Shown here: positions 52,907 to 61,405 of the stretch, piece by piece | How the letters are laid out: each line of letters opens with the position of its first letter | Numbering within the stretch: the first letter of the stretch is position 1 | Assembly: GCA_037447655.1 (NCBI GenBank) | Contig: JBBHKE010001526.1 | Coordinates: forward strand, 1 to 62,000 | Direction of reading: 5' to 3' | Length of the DNA: 62,000 nt | Source of the DNA: Zygnema cylindricum | Lineage: Eukaryota > Streptophyta > Zygnematophyceae > Zygnematales > Zygnemataceae | The notes under the pieces: model-generated | Databases searched by the model: none | Told to the model about the DNA's origin: nothing | What the model saw: the letters and a program-made list of their open reading frames with translations, nothing else | Program-made: the position numbers and the translations under genes

Positions 52907-53053
52907 GATGCTGAAGCGTTGTGGGAGAGAATCAAAGAGAAGCAAGGGCTTAACAAGTGGCGACCGGAGGTCGAAGAGGAATATGAAGATACCGAAGGAA
53001 ATGTTTACAACAAGAAGACATACACTGACTTACAAAAACAAGGCCTTTTGTAG
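52907..53053 (+). CDS. SF3A3: Terminal exon of splicing factor SF3A3/SAP61 (U2 snRNP)
   Basis: After the acceptor ATCACAG (52900-52906) the exon encodes DAEALWERIKEKQGLNKWRP, then EVEEEYEDTEGNVYNKKTYT and DLQKQGLL, ending at TAG 53051-53053. This is the characteristic C-terminus of SF3A3 (human SAP61 ends in EEEYED...NKKTYEDLKRQGLL; the plant orthologue is ATROPOS). SF3A3 is a nuclear subunit of the SF3a complex that joins U2 snRNP at the branch site. The rest of the protein, including the matrin-type zinc finger, would be in upstream exons that I do not see in the 2 kb of repeats, N gap and AT-rich sequence before it. The exon is intact with conserved residues, so a living gene is plausible. 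Confidence 0.85.
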   Translation, partial: DAEALWERIKEKQGLNKWRPEVEEEYEDTEGNVYNKKTYTDLQKQGLL

Positions 53054-54236
53054 AAAGTTTTTTTTTTTTTTTTTAGATTCTGTCTTTTGCCTCTTGTGTG
53101 GTGCCTAAATGAATGGAATGGAAAGGAAAGGAAAGGAAAAAAGAAAAAAAGGAAAGGAAAGGAAAGGTATAGCAGTCGAGGTGTATTTGTTGCTATCTGT
53201 TGTCATTTTGTTAACGCTACCATAATAATATGTGCTTATTGTTTTAGTATGTTTGTAATTCAGAAAAATAAGAATTTCTTCTCAACTTGTGCTTGTTCAC
53301 TTGTTTGTTCTCGGAAATAACAAAGATGCAAATGGTAAGTGTGTACTAATGAGTTCCTAAAGGAAAAATTTCGGTGTTTACCAATGTAGCCATGGGATAA
53401 TCAAGTCTCGGATGTATTTTGGCCACTTTTTAAGGTTCAAGATGTAAACTTGTAAGCTTGGCGAGCAAGTGAAATAGTCCCGAGTACATTTGGTCAAATG
53501 TTTGGGTATATATAGAGGATGGTTGGAGAATAATGGTAATTGAAATACGTGTATGCTGGAGAATCTGCTGTATTCCATGCCTTTAATGATAAGTGAGTGA
53601 AAGTTAGTTAAGGGACTTCTATTAAGAAGCTGTCTCCTATTATTAAAGGATATGATCACTAGATAGGTGACTGGTAAGAGCGGTTGTACGAGCTTTGTTG
53701 AAACCACTCTTGCGGCTTTCAAAAAAGTGATTTACAACAACGTAAAATGTGCATCGAGATCTTTATAAGTATACTGGTTTGATCAAACCCTGGACTCGAT
53801 GTAAAAGTTAAACTATTTTCTTACATCCTTTCAATGTCAATCAAAATCATCTTAGACTGAGTCATGTATTTCTCTTTCTCTCGTCTTTTGGAAAATTTGA
53901 CAAAAAAACTTGTCCACGTGTCCAGGGAATATACACATGTTTAACTGCATATTTGAGTTGTCAGGGGTAAAAAATATGTGTGAATACAGCATGCAAGTTT
54001 TTCTGCAAGGAAGGAAGGTTTGAGGTGATGACTCAGCCAGCAATAATTTACAAGGCTAAATTACCATTGTAGCAATTAACATAATTTTATGTTACCAATG
54101 TTCATATCCAGAAGAAAAATCGTACATGATTCTGGGAAATGATCATTTTTCCTATATGAAATACGAAACACTCCATGCCAGTTGACAACTTCGCAATCCC
54201 ATTGGACAACTATGCTTAAAGAGCAGATCCACTAAA
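53054..54236. other. SF3A3 3' flank and non-coding stretch
   Basis: It starts with a T run (53058-53074), then an imperfect (GGAAA)n microsatellite at 53114-53168. The remainder, including a 114-codon minus-strand frame at 53378-53722, has no recognisable domain and is likely non-coding. Confidence 0.45.
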
Positions 54237-55020
54237 CTAGATCACAAAAGTACCCAAGCCAAACGTGCACCCTAACACACGGATGCCTCGGAAGGGGTTC
54301 GCGTCTGAGAACAAACGAGGGGAGTGAAAGAAGGAAGGATACCAGAAGGTGACAAAACAAACACACTTGGACGGTTGAAGAAAGAGGTTAAGTTCTGAAA
54401 AAACACTCTCTGGAAAAGTTATAAGCCGGTACAGCATAACATGGCCCATAGATGTGTTGTCGGCCACCAGCAGAAAGAGGCAAGAAGGAAAAACAGTGGA
54501 AGCCCGGAGGGCGCAGTAATGAGATAGAGTGAATAAAGGTCTATTGAGAGAGTCGCCCCGACGAGTGCTACAATAGTGGCAAAGGAAAGAGGGAACCAAA
54601 AAAGAGGAACCAAACCAGAGAACTAGAGGCTGGTCAAAGGTTAAAAGGCAATTTAAAAAGGAAAGATTAACTGAAGAACAATAGCAAGCAAAAAGTACAT
54701 AAAAGTACACGACACACGATATAGTGTCGAGCAAACATCTCCCACACGCGGTCATATCCCTAAACCGTTGCACGAAATTTAGCACCAAATTGCACACGAA
54801 TCCCGATTCGCTTGAACTGTAATCAGAGGTCGAAATTGGGTACCCAAATCCGTACCCGATCCGTACCCGGCCGGCCGCGTCGGATCCGGAACGGATTAGG
54901 GTGTAAAATTTTGGGGGCCGGCCGGATTCGGCAGGGTGATACAAGAAAAGAAAAAGCAAATTCGGGTACGGCCGGGAGAAAAAAACGAAAACAATTAAAG
55001 GTTTCGCAGGTACGTTCCAG
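54237..55020 (-). repeat. LINE-derived chimeric repeat, copy 1
   Basis: The low-coordinate part translates on the minus strand as decayed LINE RT: GDSLNRPLFTLSHYCALRAS, VFPSCLFLLVADNTS, ELNLFLQPSKCVCF and GIRVLGCTFGLGTFV (the QGDPLGGPLF to GIRVLGCPLGSDTFV segment of the LINE). It is joined to an unrelated GC-rich segment with CCGGCCGG motifs and GGATCCGGAACGGATT. The same junction and order recur at 58628-59370. Confidence 0.7.
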
Positions 55021-55023
55021 CTA

Positions 55024-55249
55024 CAGTACACCGTGTATCGCTAATAGGGTTAATAATTTTTCGCCACTTAAAACATATTTTCTCCGTACACACCTTTCCA
55101 ATTTTCAGTTTATGACCGCCAATCGTCAGCTGAGAATCTTGCCTTTCAGTCGAACCCGTCAGATCCACAATCGGACAAGTGTGTGCGGAGAAAATACGTT
55201 TTAAGTGGCGAAAACAAAGTCAACCCGAATAGCGATACACGGTGTACTG
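55024..55249. mobile_element. Tc1/mariner-like MITE flanked by TA
   Basis: The left terminus is CAGTACACCGTGTATCGCTA (55024) and the right terminus on the minus strand is CAGTACACCGTGTATCGCTA (55249). Inverted arms extend about 70 bp with a few mismatches (both contain CGCCACTTAAAAC and ATTTTCTCCG). TA dinucleotides flank both ends (55022-55023, 55250-55251). It is 226 bp, non-coding. CAGT ends with TA duplication fit Tc1/mariner (Stowaway-like) elements. Confidence 0.8.
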
Positions 55250-55441
55250 TAAATAATTGTAGCTGTATTTTACGGACCGCTAATAGTTTTCCGGTTCAAA
55301 CTTCAAAATACGTTGGGCCACGTCGCTCTACGATATGTCACGCTGGCCGGCCGACGCCGAACGGCCGGCTGGGAGAACGACCAGTAGTTCCGATTTCCGA
55401 CCGTCGATCTTTCCCCTTGAACCAAAAATAGCGTTAATAAT

Positions 55442-55569
55442 ACTGAAATTCTGTGGTCTCCATTGACCCACAGAATGAGCAGCCTATGTAAAGCCTCTAG
55501 GATAATATTTGCCCCTTCTACTTTCCCGCTGAATAAGCGCCGCCCAGGCACACAAATATTCAGACCACT
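55442..55569 (-). repeat. Fragment of the Copia-A LTR end
   Basis: On the minus strand this is the last ~125 bp of the Copia-A-type LTR: GTGGTCTGAATATTTGTGTG, CGCTTATTCAGCGGGAAAG and GACCACAGAATTTCA. It joins LINE copy 2 at about 55569 within CCACTCGCCCGCG. Confidence 0.8.
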
Positions 55570-58500
55570 CGCCCGCGATTGTACACCCGTATTCCTATGG
55601 CCGTCAGGACAATAGTACAAGATGCCCTCCACTTCCCCTTGTCCCACATTTCTTCAAACCCGGCGGACATTGCTCCTTGGCACCTTCTTCTTATGTTCTC
55701 TCTCTGGGTGCTAGTCCTTCCAGGTCGTGGAGGGGGTAGTGGTGCTAGGGAAACTATGGCCCGTTGTCGCCGATTCCTTCGTGGTGATTGGAAAGCCCTC
55801 CACGCCGAGCATGAGGATCGGGTATCTAGCACCTCTTTCATACCACGTCGGCCACCTAGGCCATCGGATGTCCCAACCTCCAATCGTCGAGCAATTCACT
55901 TAGGCCGTGTTGGTGAGCTTTCTCGAGCAGTTCGGGCCCTAAAGCCATTCACCCCCGCCCCCGGATCTTCTTCCACTATTGAGGTCCTTCGAGCTCTCCA
56001 CCCCCCTGCCCCTTCCCATCTACCCCCTTCTATCCACGCCCTTGAGCCTTCTGAGAGTTTTACGTTGGATCGGGAGGTTTTCATTAAGGCTCTTAGCTCT
56101 TCTCCTCACCTTTCAGCGGGGGGGCCCTCGGGCACATTGTATGAGTTGTTTCGCGACGTTTTGCCCCCTGAATCGGGTGCCCGGGGGTTCGATGTGTTTT
56201 TTAGAGTATGTTCCCTTATTGCTAGTGGGGATGTTCCCCCTCGGATTTGTGATCTTCTCACAACGTCCCGTCTTGTGGCAGTCGCCAAACCTAATGGTGG
56301 GATTCGCCCTATCGCCGTGGGAGAGGTTTTATATAGATTGGTGGCTCGTGCGATATGCCTCCAGCTCCAACCAGCTTTCCATGATTATTTTTCTCCTCAT
56401 CAGTTTGGAGTGGCCACAAGAGGGGGTTATGAGGCCGTGGTCCACGGGATTCGGGCTTTGTTGGATGTACATCCGGATTGGTTGGTCCTTCAGGTCCACC
56501 TTTCTAATGCCTTTAATACGGTGGATCGGAACATGATTTTTTCGAAGCTTATGGCGGCTCCATCTCCTATTGTCCAATTATTCCCCTTTGTGAGGGCTTT
56601 CTATTCTTTGACAAGTAGCCTTTCCTTCTCGGCCGATGGTGATCTCATTCCTCTCTCCTTTGCTACTAGCACCCGCCAAGGCGACCCTCTCGGCGGACCT
56701 TTGTTCGCCCTCGCCCATTACCGGGCCCTTCGTGCCTCCGCAACCGCCTTCCCTTCTTGCCTTTTCCCTTTGGTCGCAGATGATACGCACATTATTGGGC
56801 CCAGAGAACAAGTCGTGTTGGCATATGATTTTTTCAAGGAACGTTTAGCCGAACTCAACCTTTCAGTCCAGCCGTCGAAGTGTGTTATTTGGTCTCCTCA
56901 AGATATTCCACTTTCATTTACTCCACATCTTGGTTTTCAAACCCCTTCTCCCTCCAATGGCATTCGAGTGCTTGGTTGCCCCCTTGGTTCGGATACTTTC
57001 GTGACCCAATTCCTTCATGGTGCTTTACAAACAGATCTAGCCCAAGTGGACGATCTTCCTCACCTTCGCGATCCCCAAGTTGCTTTTGCTATGTTAACCA
57101 GGTGTTTTCCCCACCGCCCTTCTTATCTTACTCGTACTTCCCCTCCCACTCCAACATTCATCTCCTCTCTCTCGGCTTTTGACAATCGCCTCATGGAAGT
57201 CCTCCACACTCTATTAGGTCGGGGGGCATTTGATCGCGAGTCCGGGCTATCGGCCCGCATTCAGGCATCCCTCCCTTTCTCTACTGGGGGGTTGGGTCTA
57301 CTATCCACTGCTCGTGTTGCTCCCGCTGCCTATTTGGGAAGTTGGTGTCTTATTGCCTCCACTCTTGTTTCCCGTTTCTTGGCTGGGGACACCCCCGTTC
57401 TAGCTAGTGTTATCCCCCGGGTTTCAGACGGTGTGTTTGCCTTCCAGCGATCTCTATTAGACGCGTCACGTTCTATTCCTCCCCATGCCCTAGTGGATGT
57501 GCCAATTTTCTCCACCCTTGTTACAAAATCTGTTGAGCGTGTCCAGGAATCGATTTCTGATCGGGTTGTCGCCGCCATTAAATCTGACCTTCTCAAGGCG
57601 CTTCCCTCTGATTCTTCGCGTGCCCGTCTTCTCTCTTGTGGCGGACCTAGTTCTGGGTCTTGGCTTTTCGCTACACCGATTTTGTCCACTCTCCGATTCT
57701 CACCGGCTCAATTCACCACCGCCCTCCGGTTTCGCCTTGGCCTCCCCCATCCTCCTTTACTTGGCTCTCTTGTTTGTGCATGTGGTCGCGTCTTGGGGGC
57801 CGATGGTGTCCATTTGCTTCGTTGCTCCCATGGGGGAGATTTGATCCAGGCGCACGACACTATTCGCGATGTTGTTGCGACTATCGCTTCAGAGGGGGGT
57901 TTTTCTGTGCGTCGGGAAGTTTCTCATATTATTCCCAAGCGTCGGATCGATGTTGTTCTGCTTGATGGTGCCCGTCGCATCTTTGGTGATATTGTTTTGG
58001 CGAACCCTACTTCAGCTACAGTTGTTGGTCAAGCGGCTCGACATCTTGGGGTGGTGGCTCGTGATGCCGCTAAGGCGAAAGAGCGTCATTATGCCCACCG
58101 GGACCCTATGGATGACTTTATTCGGATGGCGGTCAAGATCTTTGGTTGTTTCGGTGTTGTAATGGACGAGTTTCTCCGTACTTGCGCTCGACGTGATTTC
58201 GAGCGCCGAGGACCAGGGAGCCCTCCTCCTTCGGTCCTTACTTTTTTTTATCATCAACGCTTATCTGTGGCTTTACAACGAGTGCAAGCTTCTATTCTCC
58301 TCCGATCGGCTGTTGCGGCTATGGATTGTTATCGGGTTCCGGAACTCCCTCAACGTGCTCCCCCGGGATGGGCGGACTTACGGGGTTGCTTTTCGCAGTT
58401 ATTTAATTAGGTTGGGGTTGTAGTTCTGGCTTTGTCAATTGTCGTGCTTTTCATTTTGAGTTTGGGTGCTTTTATTTTCCTGGTTGTTGTTTTCTTTTTG

Positions 58501-58614
58501 TTTTTGTTGTGCTGTTATTTTATTCCCTTGCTGGTAGTTTTTCAGTTTCGGCCATGCCACCCCTTTTGTACTCCCGGACTCAGATGGTTTACCATCGTGC
58601 ATTTTAATATATCC
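55570..58614 (+). mobile_element. LINE copy 2, 5'-truncated
   Basis: It begins inside the coding region (equivalent to 43024 of copy 1), so the N-terminal zinc finger and 5' UTR are missing, as is usual for target-primed insertion. The 3' UTR (58411-58614) contains CATGCCACCCCTTTTGTAC and ends ATTTTAATATATCC. It abuts an LTR fragment on the left and a LINE-derived repeat on the right. Confidence 0.85.
55579..58410 (+). CDS. LINE copy 2 RT/endonuclease polyprotein, open frame but catalytically altered
   Basis: 943 codons without a stop. ATG 55579 is simply the first Met after the truncation; the parent protein began further upstream. RT (about residues 225-470): VAVAKPNGGIRPIAVGEVLY (~232), motif A QVHLSNAFNTVD (~305), where copy 1 has the catalytic Asp (HVDVSNAF) and this copy His; then RQGDPLGGPLF and motif C LVADDTHI (~399, both Asp kept). 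The C-terminal C-x-C-x9-H-x3-C finger (CACGRVLGADGVHLLRC, ~732) is followed by RRIDVVLLDG and FGDIVLANP (~788-812), a PD-(D/E)xK-like pattern as in the REL endonuclease of R2/NeSL-type LINEs. It would reverse-transcribe at a nicked target; the Asp to His change should abolish activity. Confidence 0.85.
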   Translation: MYTRIPMAVRTIVQDALHFPLSHISSNPADIAPWHLLLMFSLWVLVLPGRGGGSGARETMARCRRFLRGDWKALHAEHEDRVSSTSFIPRRPPRPSDVPTSNRRAIHLGRVGELSRAVRALKPFTPAPGSSSTIEVLRALHPPAPSHLPPSIHALEPSESFTLDREVFIKALSSSPHLSAGGPSGTLYELFRDVLPPESGARGFDVFFRVCSLIASGDVPPRICDLLTTSRLVAVAKPNGGIRPIAVGEVLYRLVARAICLQLQPAFHDYFSPHQFGVATRGGYEAVVHGIRALLDVHPDWLVLQVHLSNAFNTVDRNMIFSKLMAAPSPIVQLFPFVRAFYSLTSSLSFSADGDLIPLSFATSTRQGDPLGGPLFALAHYRALRASATAFPSCLFPLVADDTHIIGPREQVVLAYDFFKERLAELNLSVQPSKCVIWSPQDIPLSFTPHLGFQTPSPSNGIRVLGCPLGSDTFVTQFLHGALQTDLAQVDDLPHLRDPQVAFAMLTRCFPHRPSYLTRTSPPTPTFISSLSAFDNRLMEVLHTLLGRGAFDRESGLSARIQASLPFSTGGLGLLSTARVAPAAYLGSWCLIASTLVSRFLAGDTPVLASVIPRVSDGVFAFQRSLLDASRSIPPHALVDVPIFSTLVTKSVERVQESISDRVVAAIKSDLLKALPSDSSRARLLSCGGPSSGSWLFATPILSTLRFSPAQFTTALRFRLGLPHPPLLGSLVCACGRVLGADGVHLLRCSHGGDLIQAHDTIRDVVATIASEGGFSVRREVSHIIPKRRIDVVLLDGARRIFGDIVLANPTSATVVGQAARHLGVVARDAAKAKERHYAHRDPMDDFIRMAVKIFGCFGVVMDEFLRTCARRDFERRGPGSPPPSVLTFFYHQRLSVALQRVQASILLRSAVAAMDCYRVPELPQRAPPGWADLRGCFSQLFN

Positions 58615-58624
58615 TGCGTGAATA

Positions 58625-59385
58625 GACAACGAGGGGAGTGAAAGAAGGAAGGATACCAGAAGGTGACAAAACAAACACACTTGGACGGTCGAAGAAAGTG
58701 GTTAAGTTTTAAAAAACAATCTCTGGAAAAGTTATAAGCTGGTACAACGTAACATGGCCCATAGATGTGTTGTCGGCCACCAGAGGAAAGAGGCAAGAAG
58801 GAAAAACAGTGGAAGCTCAGAGGGCGTGGTATTGAGATAGGGCGAATAAAGGTCCATCCACAAAGTCGCCCCGACGAGCGCTCCAGTAGTCGCAAAGGAA
58901 AGAGGAACCAAAAAAGAGGAACCAAACCACTATCAACTGAGAAATAGAGACTAGTCAACGGTTAAAAGGCAATTCTAAAAGGGAGGATTAACTTAAGTAA
59001 CGATAGCAAGCAAAAAGTACATAAAAGTACACAACACACGATATAGTGTCGAGCTAGCATCTCCCACACGCTATCATATTCCTAAACAGTTGCACGAAAT
59101 TTAGCACGGAATTGCACACGCGTCCCGATTCGCTTCAACTGTAATCATAGGTTGCAATCGGGTACCCAAATCCGTACCCGATCCGTACCCGATACGTACC
59201 CAGCCGGCCGCGTCAGATCCGGAACGGATTCGGGTGTAAATTTTTGGGGGCCGGCCAGATTCGGCCCGGTGATACAGAAAAATTAAAAAAACAAATTCAG
59301 GTAGGGCCGGGAGCAAAAAACGAAAAAAATGGAGGTATGAAGGTTCGTAGGTTCGTTCCAACTGCAGTACATACTAGGTTTCTTA
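58625..59385 (-). repeat. LINE-derived chimeric repeat, copy 2
   Basis: Collinear with 54312-55020: it begins ACGAGGGGAGTGAAAGAAGG, continues CATAGATGTGTTGTCGGCC, then AACACACGATATAGTGTCGAG and the GGCCGGCC-rich part with GGATCCGGAACGGATT. It starts within a few bases of the LINE copy 2 tail. Confidence 0.7.
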
Positions 59386-60424
59386 CGAGTTAGGGTGGTG
59401 TTCCATCAGACGAAAAGTGGGGTAGTTTACAGAAATCGGCACTTATCCGTACCATGCCGTACCTCTTATTTTGTTTTTATACGCGAAGAACATTATAGAG
59501 AACTTTCCCAAAATTCTCCTAAGGTCTGGGAGTTAACAATGACCGTTGGATATTTTTTCGCGAAGCATTCGCTTCGAAAGTTCCTGAAAATGGTGATGTA
59601 CCTCGGGTACATCACCATTTACAAAAAAAATTGAGCCGCGACACATTGGATAATGAACATACGTGTGAAGACGACAACCAACGGAAATCGAAAAATTTCG
59701 CACATGTTACATCCATTCAAAAATTCTAACCGAAATCACAAAAGTAATCTCGTAACAAACTTTCGTCACGCTATTTTAGCATTTTTGTTAGCGCCTATTT
59801 GTCACACTACTTGTGGCAGCGCTCATTCGTCACGCGAGAAAACAGAGTTCAAAAACCCTAAAAAAATTGAGCTGGTATCTGACAAGGTGTCTCCAAAGAG
59901 TAACAAAATTATGTCGTACGATGACCTGGTCCACATGTACATGATACGCAAATGAAGATTTCAAGTTGAAGTTGGTCGCTGAGAATAATATTTGACGATT
60001 TTCAATATACGATCTTATCTTACGTGGTCCCATTCAATTTTGAGCACGTGGATTACAGACCCCATGCGATAGAACATCGTTCAAAATGTAGCATCCTGTA
60101 ATGTTGGCCGTACGATTAAAAAAATTCCCGATGGAGCGCCACCTTTAGGCCGCTTCTCCATCAGGCGCCGACAGTAATTGTACAAAAACGTTTACTGGCA
60201 CTAATATTTCGTTCACTTCTCCATCATGTTGTGTCAGCAACGGAATCTATCGCGTATGTGCTTTATTTCGATTGGTGAATGTAGGTTCCTCTTCTGACGG
60301 CGAACATAGTCAAAGATTCCAAAAGGAGAATATTTGAACTTGTATCCGTACAGTCAGCCGCAAAATTATATTACATGCGTTTACAATTTGTACGTTTGTG
60401 TTTTGTTCTTTTTGTCGTTGTTTT
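59386..60424. other. Non-coding stretch with a perfect hairpin
   Basis: No gene is recognised. At 59588-59620 a perfect 15-bp inverted repeat (AAATGGTGATGTACC, loop TCG, then its complement) is present. CTTCTCCATCAGGCGCC and related short motifs lie at 60160-60230. Confidence 0.5.
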
Positions 60425-60632
60425 TGTTGAAATAAGTAGTTTTTGTATTTTCTAGTTTAAAATAAATTAGCGGAAACATATATAAGAAATGATGGCAGCC
60501 TGCCTCCATCTCTTCTCTCTCTCCCCCATACTTGTTGTAGTCACTGAAAGATAGAGAGAGCGATGGAGCCATGGCTGCCTCAGCTCCATAGGAAGAACTA
60601 AAGAGTGACTTAAGTCACTCTCAACAAAAGGT

Positions 60633-60703
60633 TGAGTCCGGCATGACTCGAACCCCTGGCCGGTAGAGCGCGGCGTAGCCGTTAGCTCTAACCAGTCTGT
60701 CGT
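60633..60703 (-). other. tRNA-like module in Copia-H LTR (antisense), best preserved
   Basis: On the minus strand ACTGGTTAGAGCTAACGG resembles a tRNA D-arm/A box, and CAGGGGTTCGAGTCATGCC contains GGTTCGAGTC, nearly the B-box consensus (its last position is A instead of C). The A-to-B spacing of about 40 nt fits an internal Pol III promoter. Acceptor and anticodon stems are imperfect, so a functional tRNA is unlikely. Confidence 0.6.
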
Positions 60704-61204
60704 AAAAGTCCGTTAGATAATTTAGGGTTTCATTCATATATAAACTGTTGTATAGTACCGAAATGATCTAACTGGAATATGAAACGAAACGAACATAGAA
60801 CTTGTTAAGGTTTAGTGCGAAACGTCATTTCGCACGAAACAAATGAAACAGACACTTTGAACGGTCGACATTTAATGTCGGATTTAATCCGACAGCGCAC
60901 GTCGTCGCCGAGATCGCGGAATGGTCACTTTGGATTTTATGGACGTGGCATGACGTGGCGCCGCGTGGAAGGATGACATTCGGTCGCGGGAATTCCGGAG
61001 GAAATACGGACAAGTGGAAAAATGACACGGTCCACTCAAGAGCCGTGTCGTACACCGGCCGTACAGAAAGTACATCGGCCATAGTACCTTTCTGTACTTT
61101 ACAGTAATACGATTGGTTCGTACTTTAGTAGATAGGGGTTGTGAGAGGGATTTAGGACTTAGGAAATATTTGGTAGACAGACACCTCTCTCTAAGAGAGC
61201 TTTG

Positions 61205-61210
61205 TATAAA
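61205..61210 (+). promoter_or_regulatory. Copia-H LTR TATA box
   Basis: TATAAA in TTTGTATAAATTGG, about 215 bp before the LTR end, in the same block as the Copia-A TATA box. Confidence 0.55.
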
Positions 61211-61405
61211 TTGGCATTTTTGTCGGCTCATAACTTATCGCCTGGTTGGCCGTTTTCAGTGATTCTTTTTGCTACGGACTCAGGGGAGTCCAGGCTACAC
61301 AGGGGTACAGTCAAATTGTCAGTTTGCCTTCTTGGGCAGAAGTGGTCGTGGCTTAAAGTGGGTTAGTTAAATACTATCTAGAGGCTTCCTGTATTCTGTA
61401 GTCCA

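Noticed and set aside
53378-53722. 114-codon minus-strand frame
   Set aside because: No recognisable domain and no supporting splice signals; likely chance.
59395-59955. Two small plus-strand frames (79 and 100 codons)
   Set aside because: No domain, one spans the perfect hairpin, and composition matches the surrounding non-coding DNA.
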